64,000 bases of DNA from Siphonodentalium dalli (GCA_032622095.1 CP136068.1:157923465-157987464), one strand, 5' to 3'. Shown: positions 46,465 to 58,608, numbered from the stretch's first letter. Numbers and translations: made by a program. Notes: a model not told the origin generated them from the sequence alone.

Positions 46465-46922
46465 CATATGTGACCCGCCATATCAAACCCAGTCGTAAGT
46501 CGTGATTTTTTTTACCCTGTGCCAATGCATTCTCTTATATATGCGAGTCGACCATAGGTCGCCTCGCATATATAAGAGAATGCATTGGCCTAACAATTTT
46601 TTACAATTTTAATAATTTTTTCTTGTATTCTTTAACAATTTTATAATTTCACCCATACATAGCCCCAGACAAACACGAGCAGACGACACTCTTCTATATG
46701 CTTCTATATATATGTGTGGGGCTCCCTTCAGGGTAATGGATATTTTTTATTTTATGTCCTAAAAATTGTAAGAAACATTTATTTAAAAAATATGCTAAAA
46801 ATTGTTAGGCCAATGCATTCTCTTATATATGCGAGGCGACCTATGGTCTCTTATATATGCATTGGCACAGGGTAAAAAAAATCCGACTTACTTTTGGATT
46901 TTATATGGCCTGTCACATATGT
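46465..46922. mobile_element. Paired-hairpin MITE in a GTGACCCGCCAT outer frame, second copy
   Basis: Outer ends CATATGTGACCCGCCATATC and GGCCTGTCACATATG. Hairpins at 46521-46589 and 46809-46866, the second missing part of its loop and one arm. The core (CATAGCCCCAGACAAACACG, GGGGCTCCCTTCAGGGTAAT) is inverted relative to 4193-4656. It lies in gene B intron 2. Confidence 0.85.
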
Positions 46923-47470
46923 CATAGCTGTTAGTTCTTAGAGAGTAGTGTCTAAGGCAGGGGCTCCTGGGGGGATTGTCGTCAACCGAAGTTGTATTTT
47001 GAAATAAATGTGTCTTTGAAGCCATTTCCAACAGGTGTGATTCCTCGAAAATGGACCTGGGACCCTTCTAATATATAACTTGGCTTCAAATTCCCGGTGG
47101 GAAATTTCGATATTTCCATATATAACTATTTCCCCGTTTCTCATGTTATATATGAATTTTTTCTCGCTTGATCCATTTCTCTCCCACACCCTCTCTATCT
47201 CTGTCGCTCGCTCTCTCTCATTTGCTCGCCCTTATCCATATATATGAACCATCGCTTTCGTGTATCATTGTACACAGCAAGCAGATCAGAAGAGAACTAT
47301 TCTCTCTTTTAGTTTGATGTTTTGCTGAGGTATTTATTAAGAAAACAGAACTATCGACAGGAGGTTCAGCTCTCTAGCGGAATTAAATGCTAGCGTCCTA
47401 ACGGTTTGAAATTGGGCAATGAAATTCAGAGAATGCTCACAATCGTGGGAACTGCACAACCGACACTTAC
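46923..47470. other. Gene B intron 2, second part: no recognised feature
   Basis: Contains a CT-rich stretch (CTCTCTATCTCTGTCGCTCG) at about 47192-47220. The frames are not supported by any family. Confidence 0.4.
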
Positions 47471-47706
47471 CATTATACGACCCTGGAACCTTTAGACGTG
47501 GGTTGTTATTGAGTGTTGCGAAAAACGTTTCATCTGGTATATGGGTCTTCTGCACCCATTTGAGGAAATCTATAGCAGTTTTGTTGTGTAGAACGTAGTC
47601 AACATAGCCCCTGCTAGCTATTATGTGAACTGAGCCAATTACTGGAGTTATTCCGCTTGGAAGAGGCTTGCTCTGATTCTTCCATCGCCACGTTAAATGT
47701 CCACAG
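47471..47706 (-). CDS. Gene B exon 2: central part of core-2 GlcNAc-transferase-like protein
   Basis: The acceptor TTAACATTGCAG ends at 47707, and the donor GTAAGT (47470-47465) follows the split glycine. Phase 2 in, phase 1 out, as in gene A. The translation gives GSVHIIASRGYVDYVLHNKT, WVQKTHIPDETFFATLNNNP and RLKVPGSYN. The PDE glutamate (presumed catalytic base) is kept. The exon is 9 nt longer than in gene A, entirely at its 5-prime end (CGHLTW instead of EYKA, plus one codon in the Pro-rich loop). Confidence 0.9.
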
Positions 47707-47766
47707 CTGCAATGTTAATTCAATTCGATTAAATTTTGTATTATATACCTTTCGCATAATGAACTA

Positions 47767-47947
47767 CAGTAATGCCCTAAGTAATCGACTCCTTAAACAC
47801 AGCAGAAGTATGGGTAACTTTTCAGGATTTAGTCGGAAATATGGCTTGTTGCCATTCATCGGAAAGCTCTCGGGAGAACAACTGAATCCTGAATAGTTAC
47901 CCATAATTCTGCTGTGTTTAAGGAGTCGATTACTTAAGGCATTACTG
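47767..47947. mobile_element. TA-flanked MITE (CAGTAATGCC ends), long copy in gene B intron 1
   Basis: TA-CAGTAATGCCCTAAGTAAT ... ATTACTTAAGGCATTACTG-TA. Inverted arms extend about 60 bp (CGACTCCTTAAACACAGCAG, TATGGGTAACTTTTCAGGAT). It starts 60 bp upstream of the exon 2 acceptor. Confidence 0.88.
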
Positions 47948-47949
47948 TA

Positions 47950-49762
47950 CTACTGATAGGAATATCGAATAGCCATGTGCAGTCGTATGTTTTCGGAAGG
48001 TCCAAAATTGTTTTCACAGAAATGACGATTACGAGTCCAATAGGCAGGGTCCGCGCTGGACCGAAATTTACATTTTCCAAATAATTTGCCAAATGAGAAT
48101 ATTTTTTGCCAAATTATTTTAGACTTTACCAAATGCTATCCCTGATAGTATCATTTTCTGCAACCTTAATTCTTATGTTTCGACACTCGCGGTTTGAACG
48201 ACATTTGATATCGATAGAAAAACAGTTAATAAATAAATAATTATACTCGCATCTCTATTGTGGTTTATCATGCAACAATAAGCCAATCACCGAACAATAC
48301 AATGGTAGAAGGGTTTCAACTTTCTCCATCAGAAGGGCACATCACAGGAGGACTAGTATTCCCTCCAACCATCTGTGAGATTAAATGCGTCTTAATAGAG
48401 GTGTTAACTTACCCCGAACCTTCTAAAACGCCACTAATGTTGTAAGAGTTTCCTGATTGACCAATATGTTTTCAAATTGCTTGATTAATTCAAAAGTGAC
48501 TTGCCAAAACTTTTGCCAAATGAAAATATTTTTTGCCAAATGTGAATTATGTTTGCCATTGGCAAATTTGGCAAGTGGCAGTGCGAAGTGCACGCCGTTC
48601 AAACTTTGATATACGGTTTCAGTAACAATCTACGACATAAAATATGATTGAAATACTATAATTCATCACCATTTGGAACTCTGTGTCTCAGAAAGTGCCC
48701 ATAGAGTAATAGAAAATCGCTGAACTCATAGAAACATTTGCCCCGTCTCGATCCCAGAATGCAACCGAAGTCAAACTAAGATATAGAGTTATTCCCCTTC
48801 CATTGAAAATTATAGACTTTGCAATACAATCCAAATGAAACTCAAGCACAGAAAACACATCGGTACCTCAACTGAAATAACATGTTCGCAGTTTATTACA
48901 CCGGATAAGTTGATAATACCTTCCTCTTTAAAAAGGTAAATGTTGTGGCATATATGTTATTTAATGTGATCTGGGGATTCGAAAATTAAAGTGATGTGAA
49001 ACACTCAGGTGTTGTGATCAAATAGAAATGGAGAATAATCTTGTTCAAAGAAGTAATGTTTACACATAGTATATCCAAATTGACAGCACAAACCGTCCTT
49101 CTTATAGATGAATTAAATGCAGACTCTCGATAGCGAAGTCGTTTTCATTAGTTTGTCGCCGATAGATGCGTCCCGAATCGAGTAGTATATATTTACAATT
49201 GAGCTTAGTTCTGACGATATATGGTGGCAATATGTCTATGAACTAACAAGTGCCTATTCTACATTGTGAATATTCACTCATGTGTATTATCATACAGAGA
49301 TTTGTGGAACAATCACAAAATTTAAGACACCAAATGATCACGTGACTAACATGGAGATACGAGCATATAGCACACATTTGAGAATTTACAAACACAAAAC
49401 AGAAGTCACGTGGACAACCTGAAGCATCCGATTGGCTGCTGTTGGACATACGACGTAAAAGCACGAATAATTGTGAAGATCGCTGGAGATACGAAATTTG
49501 TGTCACTGGTTTGTGAGAATATTTGCCATCCAATGCAAAAACAGCTTGGCCCATCGGATTGGAATTTTTCTCACGATTCGAATGATATCAAATACTCATT
49601 TCCCGCCAAAATGGAGTTACGACCTTATAGTTCTGATGCGACGATTGGGTAAAATTGAGCCAACGTTCGTATGGTGCTATATGCACAATTGTGTTGGGTA
49701 AAAGTTTACCCCACCGCGATTTAGAGTGTATTATAGAATTATATCTATATATAGACACCTAC
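47950..49762. other. Gene B intron 1: repeat fragments, no gene
   Basis: 48050-48130 and 48490-48600 carry TTTGCCAAAT motifs resembling the 15310-15400 patch. 48598-49000 is an inverted TTAA-AGGCCCAC family fragment (matches 1-137 and 39225-39455). 49000-49762 has no recognised feature. Confidence 0.5.
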
Positions 49763-50661
49763 TTGCCCCAGCCGCAACCCTGGATATCATTGGCTCCATC
49801 ATAAGCTTTGAGGATTCTCGCGAGCTCGTAATTCGTTTTCAGCGGGAATTCCTGCCCCGTGACGTTGATGAAGTATTTCCAGTTTCTCCCGCGTTTCCAT
49901 AATTCTCTCATACAGATAATCTCCTGCAACAAAACAGAAAACGTCCCCCAGCTCACAGAAACCGAGCGTGGCGCCACAAAAACGTTCTCGAAACATCCTG
50001 AAATGAATGACATTTCTGACTTGAATGTTTCTGGTGACTTTTTGTCAATATGAATACAGTATAAATGGTTTGGTCTGTATATAGCTCGTAGCAATCTCTC
50101 GACCTGTACGGCGTCTTTGTAAACCATCAAGGAAAATGCTATTGGCATATCCCTCTCCTCTGATGATAAGTTATCCGTTATATAGCCCCTCGTTTTAACA
50201 AACTCTGAACACGACTGAGAATGAAGCGCATGCGCATTTGACATCATTCTTTTCTTATATTTTAATACATTCTTGACTAGCAACATGTCCGCTCTCTTTG
50301 TTTCCTTTTGGTCTCCTTCCATAAGCAGACGACAATCAACATCCTTGACCTTCCGATCGTTTGTTCTGGTCATTTGTAAATCTCTATTGACCAATAAACC
50401 AGACATGGGAGTGGTCTCAACCATACGAATCCACTTACGTTTTCGAGGCACACTGTACTCTGATTTATCATTTCCTTCGTTCGTGAAATTCGGTGCGATC
50501 TTAAAGTTTACACCTGCACTATTTGAGGCTCGACGTGCGACAAAACGCAATCCAATCTTTCCTTGAATCGATGACGTAGCTACATACAATAAACAGCCAC
50601 CTGTAAGCATGAACAATATAATGGCTAACAGGATGTTCCTGCAGTTTCGAAGAGAAATCAT
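49763..50661 (-). CDS. Gene B exon 1: N-terminal part of core-2 beta-1,6-GlcNAc-transferase-like protein
   Basis: It encodes residues 1-300 of 479. The start ATG at 50661 opens MISLRNCRN, then a membrane anchor (about 10-26, ILLAIILFMLTGGCLLYVA), a stem rich in charged residues, and the catalytic domain from DMPIAFSLMVYKDAVQVERL. LLRAIYRPNHLYCIHIDKK, ISGCFENVFVAPRSVSVSWG and NWKYFINVTGQEFPLKTN match the GCNT family and gene A. The donor GTAGGT (49762-49757) gives phase 2. Compared with gene A it is 9 nt longer, from small in-frame indels near the anchor and the last codons. The Golgi O-glycan branching role is inferred from family. Confidence 0.92.
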
Positions 50662-50731
50662 CGTTATTTTTTCCAGAGAATATAAGTTTTCACGTCTGAA
50701 GTTCCATCATCGAATTAGCAGAACAACATTG

Positions 50732-50900
50732 TGACGTCATTACAGGAGCAATATAACGCGCAGATGGTCCATGGTCAGTACATCCGGGCGTGGTGATGGA
50801 GAGTTCCAATCTCGTCATATCCACTTACAGGAGCAATGTCACATGCAGACGGCCCATGGTTAGTCAGTATCCCCGCGTGGTGATGGAGAGTTCCAATCGA
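50732..50900 (-). promoter_or_regulatory. Upstream block of gene B: CRE-like site and 85-bp duplicated motif
   Basis: TGACGTCA at 50732-50739 (71 bp before the ATG) and GCAGATGGTCCATGG correspond to the gene A block at 13462-13505. In gene B the segment from TACAGGAGCAAT to GGAGAGTTCCAATC occurs twice (from 50741 and from 50826, 85-bp period). The second copy carries CACATGCAGACGGCCCATGG. Regulatory function is inference. Confidence 0.45.
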
Positions 50901-50909
50901 AATCTGAAT

Positions 50910-51465
50910 TAAACACAAAAATAAATTAACAAGAAAGGACTGCAAATTGGAAATTGTAGTACATGTATATATGAACTACGCAGTTTAGTAATCTATGAAC
51001 TCATCACCCACGGACCTACTCAACCATCAGTTCTCTATTATTGATCTACCGCATGTATTGCCTTCAGAGTAGCTGACTAACATTTGACTAATATATATAT
51101 GATGAAAATAACCCTTTGCACAAAACCTGCTCAGACATTGGTTAAAATGAAAAAAAAATTACACACACTCCACCAAATATTATAGCTACCAAAATCAACC
51201 ATAACCCACGTAGCAATATGCTCTGGATGGCACTACAATAAGCTCCGTAAAATCACAAAATCATACATGTAAATATGTTCAGCTGTCATTCTGTAAACAT
51301 TTTGTATCCTTAATTGTTTGTATTGTGAGCGGGGCTGGAGCTTCATAAGTTGAAAAAACTCCCCGATCCCTTTTGTATTATGATATGCAAATAAATTACG
51401 TTTCAGGTCAAGTTCCGGCAATCTTGAGATGTCAACATATTCCCCAAATCATACTTGCCCTATCT
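50910..51465. other. No recognised feature
   Basis: AT-rich upstream flank of gene B without supported frames. Confidence 0.4.
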
Positions 51466-51479
51466 TCTCAACACGAAAT

Positions 51480-52010
51480 CGTTGGTAGACAAAATAGCTT
51501 TCACCAGATTCAGAATCAGTAACCATGCACTTGCTATAGAGAAAGGGCGTCATTTACAGCCTCCAGCAAAATTAGAAGATAGAAAGTGTGTGTTTTGCTA
51601 TGACGATGTGGTTGAAGATTAAACACATTTCCCTATGGAATGCACTTCATATTCACAACTACGAAGAGAACTTTTCGAATCAATGATTAACCATAATCCG
51701 AATTTTCGACGCATTAACGCCAACGATCAATTTAATACTATATTGACAAATGACAGTCCCACTCTAACACGAATAATATGTAAACTGATCCGTCGCTTTT
51801 TCAGTGCTCGTGCTGAGCAAATAACAGTTAGGTGTCCATTAATATGATACATGATCCCGAGACTCCTTGTGCATCTTAGCGTTATTATGTAATTTTGTTC
51901 TTGTATATTTTATTGTCACACGTTTTGTTTATACTGTTATCTATTGTATTAGCAAACTGTCCTCGTGTGGATGTTTTTTGCCAATAAATCATTATCAATT
52001 ATCAATACTG
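51480..52010 (+). pseudogene. LINE 3-prime end fragment
   Basis: The frame reads AFTRFRISNHALAIEKGRHL, RKCVFCYDDVVED, a stop (51620-51622) in place of a sense codon, then THFPMECTSYSQLRRELF (to 51847). The C-x-x-C ... H-x-x-x-x-C block with 'HF..EC..Y..LR' is the C-terminal domain of APE-type LINE polymerases, as at 15994-15761. The 3-prime end is an ATCAATTATCAAT tail at about 51985-52005. Heavily 5-prime truncated. Confidence 0.75.
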
Positions 52011-52140
52011 GTTGAACAATGAGAACAATTTCAACCTACATGTAGTGTAACATTTCCAACTAATGTTGTGTCAACTCTTAATAATTTTTACCAAAGTTGG
52101 GGTATGGTGGCTGAGAACGCGAGACGCCCTCCAAAAACAA

Positions 52141-52556
52141 GCCTGATTTTGGTGGGCCTGTCATTTGCAGAATGACGTCCCCCGAGGGTGAACTTAGTGA
52201 CGCTATATCGCAAAGCGGGCTAGCGTTACTATAAATTCACCCTCTGGGAACCTCATTCTGCTTAGACCTCATCTTCTCTGGACAGTTTCTTTATTATCAA
52301 ATTTCTATAGAAATATTCCCAAATTGGCAGACGACACATTGCAAAATCGAGGTTCCCAATGGGTGTACATCACATTATCAACCATTTGGGGACTTCAATC
52401 TGAGTCTATGTCTCCCATAGCAGTTGAGGCCTAAGCAGAATGAGGTCCCCAGAGGGTGAATTTAGTGATGATGCTAGTCCGCTAGGTGGGATAGCGTCAC
52501 TAAATTCACCATCTGGTGACCTCTTTCTGCAAATGACAGGCACACTAAACTCAGAC
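52141..52556. mobile_element. Paired-hairpin relative of the GCAGAATGAGG MITE
   Basis: Outer arms GGGCCTGTCATTTGCAG / CTGCAAATGACAGGCAC. Hairpins at 52166-52262 and 52435-52531 in opposite orientation around a 170-bp unique core, unlike the 22-bp core at 6535-6780. Confidence 0.82.
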
Positions 52557-52685
52557 ATGCTGCCACGTCCCTGTTCACTTCAGCACAATAAGCGAAATCA
52601 CTTGGCGGCAAAACCATGGCCGCGATACCGGGGAATCGCATCTGATTCCCAAATTATACACAACCCATCAGCAAAGGTCAAAGGC

Positions 52686-52990
52686 AGGGACGTGGATAGA
52701 GGGTTTTCGTCGGGGGTGTCCACCTTGGAATTTCCAACTGCACCCCCTTAGACCATGGACCAGGCTAAACTCACAAGTTCGTTCGTTAATACCAATTGCA
52801 CCCCCATGACTTGAAATTTGCGATGTGGCATATCACAGCCTTGATTTTAGTTTATTTTTTAATGAATATTAGTCTATGACTGAGGGAAGAGGACCCACTG
52901 GGCCGACCATGGTTAGAAATTTGTTTAATCTGAACCTGAAAACTACAAAATCCTTGCATCAAGTAGTCTTAAGTGGGACTTACAAGGGGT
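52686..52990 (+). mobile_element. hAT-like element, left end and partial body
   Basis: CAGGGACGTGGATAGAGGG followed by GGGGTGTCCACCTTGG matches the left end of 57369-58608. ACTGGGCCGACCATGGTTAG at about 52899 matches its interior. The right end is not found. Confidence 0.65.
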
Positions 52991-53479
52991 TTAACATAGC
53001 CGAAGAGCCGATTTCTCATATATTTAAAGACCGCCTGTAAACAGATTCATCATCATCACTGAAAACATGGTGGGATGAATGACACATTGTCATCCCGCTT
53101 GCGGGAGAAGACCTCTTATGTGGAGTGCAAACACAATGACATGAGTATACTACAGAATACCCGATATTCCTGGTCCGAAGGTATCGATATACATGTAAAC
53201 TGTGGGCTATTTAACTCGAATATTAACATTCCTTGTATGGATGTGTGGACCAGTCGTCGACGGCGGATAGGGACCGGGACTCCACATGTAGTGGACATCG
53301 GTCCATTCATGGGGGGGGGGGGGGGGGGTCCGGGATATCGGCCGACGTCATGGTCCGCAAAACAATGGGGAACGCATTATATATATATATATATATTAAT
53401 ACATATTATACAATACTAGCTGAAACAGACACACTTGTGGAGCCTTTATTCAGCGTCGGAGGGGCCCGTGGCCCTTGGC
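52991..53479. other. No gene; G18 run
   Basis: An uninterrupted G run occupies 53311-53328 and an AT microsatellite lies at 53380-53396. The frames are not supported. Confidence 0.45.
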
Positions 53480-56400
53480 CTAGTCCGGTCGCCAAACACC
53501 CGGAATTCACGAATGCTTGTTTTCGCGTATAAGGTTTTTTCTCTGCGGATTTTGTAAATTCAGGTATCCGACATCAAGATTTTATCGGCTGGCCATCTGT
53601 CAGCCTTGAGCAATTTTTTTTATAGCGCCCTAAAAAGTATACCCCCCCCAGATTTCCCCAGACGTAAAACCAGTTACTTTAAATTTGTTGCAAATTCACA
53701 TGACTAATCTAGTAAAATGTATATATTTTCATGAAGCTAAGACATAATGACACTATTTTGGGCCAAAATTGAAACTCACCATCCAAGATGGCCACCAAAA
53801 TGGCCGCGGGTTGAAAATATGACATTTTTTCTCAAATATCTTCTAGATCAGTTCATGCTGTTTGGAACTGGTTGAGTAATATGACTTTATTTTGTATTTT
53901 GTATATTAACTGATCATTGGAGCAATTAAATATGCAATTATTTGGGTCTTATCCTCTTGTGATCCCTCAAAAATTCGATTTTACAGAATGCGGTATAAAA
54001 TTTTGCAAAAAATCACAACTGGGATTCTAGTCATATTTCAACAAGAAATGAACAGAAGGTTGCATTTAAGTGAGGCATACCATTACGTATGAATATTCCA
54101 ACTCACTGGAACCAAAATTCTTACTTTGGCTCAAAATGGCTGCCAAAATGGCCGCTAAAATATGGAAAATGGTAAATATTGCCCTAGGGTGTCCTGCAAT
54201 CGCTTACAAGTTGTGGTTGATGTACAAAATTAGCTATTATGCCTTCTATACATTGAATACTAACATGTCTGCTGCACCATGGTTAATTGTTACTGTTGCA
54301 CCACTGACATCACCAAAAATATTGGACTTTTCTCTCAAAAACTTGACATAAATATCGGCAAAAATTAACTTTTCAGGTTTGGACCATTTTGTCTTGTAAT
54401 ATGTAACTATCTTTGGATTGAAAGGTGTTTATTGTATTGGTTTATCTTAAATGTGTCACACTATGGTGTTTATAGACCAAATTGCTCAAGATGGCTTCCA
54501 AAATGGCAACCAAATTGGTAAAAATTATTTGTTTACATATATCATTATAACATCTCATATATATTTTGAAGACCTCTGTCTGTATGTATGTTTGTTTGTT
54601 TGTCTGTTTGTCTGTCTGTCATTTATACAAATCTACGATTCTCGACCGATCGGGACGAAACTTGGTACGTGTGTGTAGTTTGACCGGGCGGTGAACGTTG
54701 TCGTATTGGCGAGCCCGTGCGGCGCCCGCTTCGCGCATGCGCAGACGAGATCTCGGAAACGGGTGGAGCTATCGACTTGAAATTTGCTATGTGAATGTAT
54801 CTTGCCCCGGATACGAATTTTATCGGGTCGCCGAGCCCGTGCGACGCCAGCTTCGCGCATGCGCAGACCAGATCTCGGAGACGGGTGGAGCTATCGACTT
54901 GAAATTTGCTATGTGAATGTATCTTGCCCCGGATACGAATTTTATCGGGTCGCCGAGCCCGTGCGACGCCAGCTTCGCGCATGCGCAGACGAGATCTCGG
55001 AAACGGGTGGAGCTATCGACTTGAAATTTGGTATGTGAATGTATCTTGCCCCGGATACGAATTTTATCGGGTCGCCGAGCCCGTGCGACGCCAGCTTCGC
55101 GCATGCGCAGACGAGATCTCGGAAACGGGTGGAGCTATCGACTTGAAATTTGGTTTTTGAATAGCCCGGACAACGTCGGGCTCATCGGGGTTGAAAGGTG
55201 TTTATTGTATTGGTTTATCTTAAATGTGTCACACTATGGTGTTTATAGACCAAATTGCTCAAGATGGCTTCCAAAATGGCAACCAAATTGGTAAAAGTTA
55301 TTGTTTTACATATATCATTATAACATCTCATATATATTTTGAAGACCTCTGTCTGTATGTATGTATGTTTGTTTGTTTGTTTGTCTGTCATTAATACAAA
55401 TCTACGATTCTCGACCGATCGGGACGAAGCTTGGTACGTGTGTGTAGTTTGACCAGGCGGTGAACGTTGTCGTATTGGCGAGCCCGTGCGGCGTCCGCTT
55501 CGCGCATGCGCAGACGAGATCTCGGGAACGGGTGGAGCTATCGACTTGAAATTTGCTATGTGAATGTATCTTGCCCCGGATACGAATTTTATCGGGTCGC
55601 CGAGTCCGTGCAACGCCAGCTTCGCGCATGCGCAGACGAGATCTCGGAAACGGGTGGAGCTATCGACTTGAAATTTGGTATGTGAATCTATCTTGCCCCG
55701 GATACGAATTTTATCGGGTCGCCGAGCCCGTGCGACACCAGCTTCGCGCATGCGCAGACTAGATCTCGGAAACGGGTGGAGCTATCGACTTGAAATTTGG
55801 TTTTTGAATAGCCCGGACAACGTCGCCCGGACAATCTACGATTCTCGACCGATCGGGGCGAAACTTGGTACGTGTGTGTAGTTTGACCAGGCGGTGAACG
55901 TTGTCGTATTGGCGAGCCCGTGCGGCGCACGCTTCGCGCATGCGCAGACGAGATCTCGGGAACGGGTGGAGCTATCGACTTGAAATTTGCTATGTGAATG
56001 TATCTTGGCCCGGATACGAATTTTATCGGGTCGCCGAGCCCGTGCGACGCCAGCTTCGCGCATGCGCAGACGAGATCTCGGAAACGGGTGGAGCTATCGA
56101 CTTGAAATTTGGTATGTGAATGTATCTTGCCCCGGATACGAATTTTATCGGGTCGCCGAGCCCGTGCGACGCCAGCTTCGCGCATGCGCAGACCAGATCT
56201 CGGAAACGGGTGGAGCTATCGACTTGAAATTTGGTGTGTGAATGTATCTTGCCCCGGATACGAATTTTATATGGTCGCCGAGCCCGTGCGACGCCAGATT
56301 CGCGCATGCGCAGACCAGATCTCGGAAACGGGTAGAGCTATCGACTTGAAATTTGGTTTTTGAATAGCCCGGACAACGTCGGGCTGGGTAGAGCTATCGA

Positions 56401-57190
56401 CTTGAAATTTGGTTTTTGAATAGCCCGGACAACGTCGGGCTCATCGGCTAGTTATATATATAACATTATTCTCTGCGTTATCCGAAAATGTTGCAAATTG
56501 TGACTCACTTGGTTATTATACGTGTTAAGTAATTAACTGACAACTAAATGTTCTATTATGGTTGTCCCAGTTCCGTATGGGGCATGACAAATTCATTTTA
56601 AAGTATGGCAATTTGCGGAGAACCTCTTTTGTGATTCTGACCATATTATTGAAAGGAAATGGGCAGAACTTTGAGACGGAACTGAGATGAAACATAATAT
56701 ATGGCTCTTCTGGTCCATTACGATAAGCCAATATCAACTGGATACAGGATGGATACCAAGATGGTAGACAGGGAGTTACTCTATGATCATAGGTGAGGTG
56801 AATAGGTATACATGGAGTTAGTGTATGTCACGAATGATTTGAATATGTATACAATGAGTGACTATATGGTTATGCTTGTGTTGTCCATAGTGATATTTAT
56901 AGGTATACAGGGAGAGGTCATGGCCAGGTGTGGGGTGTATCGGTATGCGTGGAGTCACTGTATGGTGTATGTTGTGTCTATCCCGTACGGGTTCATCCGG
57001 TGTGCCTGTATGGACATTGATGTGGTGTATGGATATAGCTACATGGTCATCTATGTATTGATTATGTATATATGGAGTGACTGTAAGGTCATGGGTGGGA
57101 TGTACATGTGTTTTCTGTATGATCATGGATGGGGTGTGTGGATAAATAGTGAGTAATTTTATGGTTAATGGTAATGTGTGTGGTATACAC
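53480..57190. repeat. Left arm of the 8.5-kb imperfect palindrome
   Basis: 53480-54315, 54478-54560 and 56452-57190 match, in order and inverted, 62020-60395. Shared blocks include CTCTGCGGATTTTGTAAATT, CAAGATTTTATCGGCTGGCC, GGCTGCCAAAATGGCCGCTA, CAAGATGGCTTCCAAAATGG, CTCTGCGTTATCCGAAAATG and GGTAGACAGGGAGTTACTCT. The arm is interrupted by the Helitron-like insertion. A 160-bp segment (54316-54477) is absent from the right arm. 56780-57190 is a degenerate minisatellite of GTATACATGGAGTGACTGTA-type units. Confidence 0.88.
54565..56451 (+). mobile_element. Helitron-like insertion carrying 122-bp GC-rich repeats
   Basis: It begins near TCTCATATATATTTTG with a TCTG/TTTG-rich leader. The 3-prime end has a hairpin AGCCCG-GACAACGT-CGGGCT (56422-56441), 6 bases, then CTAG followed by T (56448-56452), the rolling-circle (Helitron) signature. 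It contains about 12 units of 122 bp in three blocks (54709-55150, 55482-55805, 55908-56370). Each unit has CTTCGCGCATGCGCAGACGA and GAGCTATCGACTTGAAATTT. The second block is preceded by a duplication of host arm plus leader (55190-55480 matches 54415-54720). No helicase frame. The frames through it are period artefacts. Confidence 0.6.
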
Positions 57191-57368
57191 GGAATGACTG
57201 TACTGTCATGATTGAAGTCTATATGCATACCTGGAGTAAGCTGGTGGACATTATCGTGTGGGTATATAGGAAGTGTCCTTATAGTAACGGATGGGATGTA
57301 TATGTATATATATCGTGGATATATTATCATTGGTGGGTGTGTAGGGATTAGCTGTATGTTCATGGATG

Positions 57369-58608
57369 CAGGGATGTGGCTAGAGGGTCTCCGCTGGGGG
57401 GGTGTCCACCTTGGGAATTTCCAACTGCACCCCCCCTTGAGTCGCAATCACGCCAACACAACTTTTTTTTTTGCATAATTCCATTTGCACCCCCCGCCTT
57501 GAGTCGGAATCACACTGACACAACTTTTTGCATAATTCCATTTGCACCCCCACCCCCTTGAGTCGGAATCGTACCAACACAACTTTTTGCATATTTCCAT
57601 TTGCACCCCCCCCCCCTTGTACCTCATGCTCAGGCCTAATTTCCTATATATTCATAAGCCATGCATCTATTTTCCCAGTATGAGAACATTAAGATATTTT
57701 AACCTGAAAATTGCCCCCAAAAAAACAACTAGTGATCTAATTCCAGACAAATGCACACAGCTACCGACAACAGACCAGGAAACACCGGGCCGACCATGGT
57801 TGTTCGGCCCGGTGTGAGAAAATTTTGAAAACTATACAAGAAAATCGCAAATCCTAGCATCAAGACTGGCCTCAACTGAAGCTTTCCTAGTGTTGGAAAT
57901 TTCAAACCTCATACTCCCCCTCAGGTTGGAAAATTCTTCAACTGATGACCATTTATGTCTACAAGTTTGACCAAATGTAGTAAAATATTGTTTTGCTAAA
58001 CTAATTAGCAGTTTTGTATTGGCCATGTGAATGGGGCAATGACACACCGGGCCGACCATAGTTCGGCCCGGTGTGCGAAAATTTTGAAATCTGAACAAGA
58101 AAATCGCAAAATCCTAACATCTAGACTAGCCTCAAGCCTTCCTACTGTTTGAAATTTCAAACCCTACACCCCCACTTAGGTTGGACATTTTCCAACTGAT
58201 GACAATTCCAATGACAATGTTGACCAATTGTATGACAATATTGTTTTCTTAAATTAACTAGAAATTTTTGACTGGCCACGGGGGAGAGACCAGGACACAA
58301 GCTTTCCAAGTGTTGGAAATTTCCAACCTGTCACCCCCCTAAGGTTGGAAAATTTCCAACTGATGACCATTTCTGTCAAAATGTTTGACCAAAAATAGGA
58401 ACATATGCAAATATTGGTCGAAAAACAATAAATTCCCCCAATAAATTGTTTTATAATCAAACTACAAGAACATTTTCAACCTATTGTTGGTGTGAGATTT
58501 CGTTGTGGCAGGTATGAAATTTCCAACTATTGAAAATATAGCTCTCTGCGGGGGGGGGGGGGGGGGGGGGGTGAGACACACCCACACCCCCCTCTAGCCA
58601 CATCCCTG
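57369..58608. mobile_element. hAT-like non-autonomous element with 8-bp target duplication
   Basis: Ends CAGGGATGTGGCTAGAGGG / CCCTCTAGCCACATCCCTG are flanked by CATGGATG at 57361-57368 and 58609-58616. An 8-bp duplication and CAGGG termini fit hAT. The interior has three ACAACTTTTTGCATA(A/T)TTCCATTTGCA repeats with C-runs (57430-57615), two hairpins GGGCCGACCATGG...TTCGGCCC (57789, 58050), TTGGAAATTTC/CTCAGGTTGG repeats and a G22 run at 58550-58571. No transposase frame. Confidence 0.85.

Noticed and set aside
54623-56363. Many overlapping ARG-rich frames on both strands
   Set aside because: They follow the 122-bp GC-rich repeat with few stops and change frame every unit; no protein family.
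56818-57447. 209-codon minus-strand histidine/isoleucine-rich frame, mirrored at 60346-60666
   Set aside because: Encoded by the degenerate TATA/CAT minisatellite in both palindrome arms; composition is repeat-driven.
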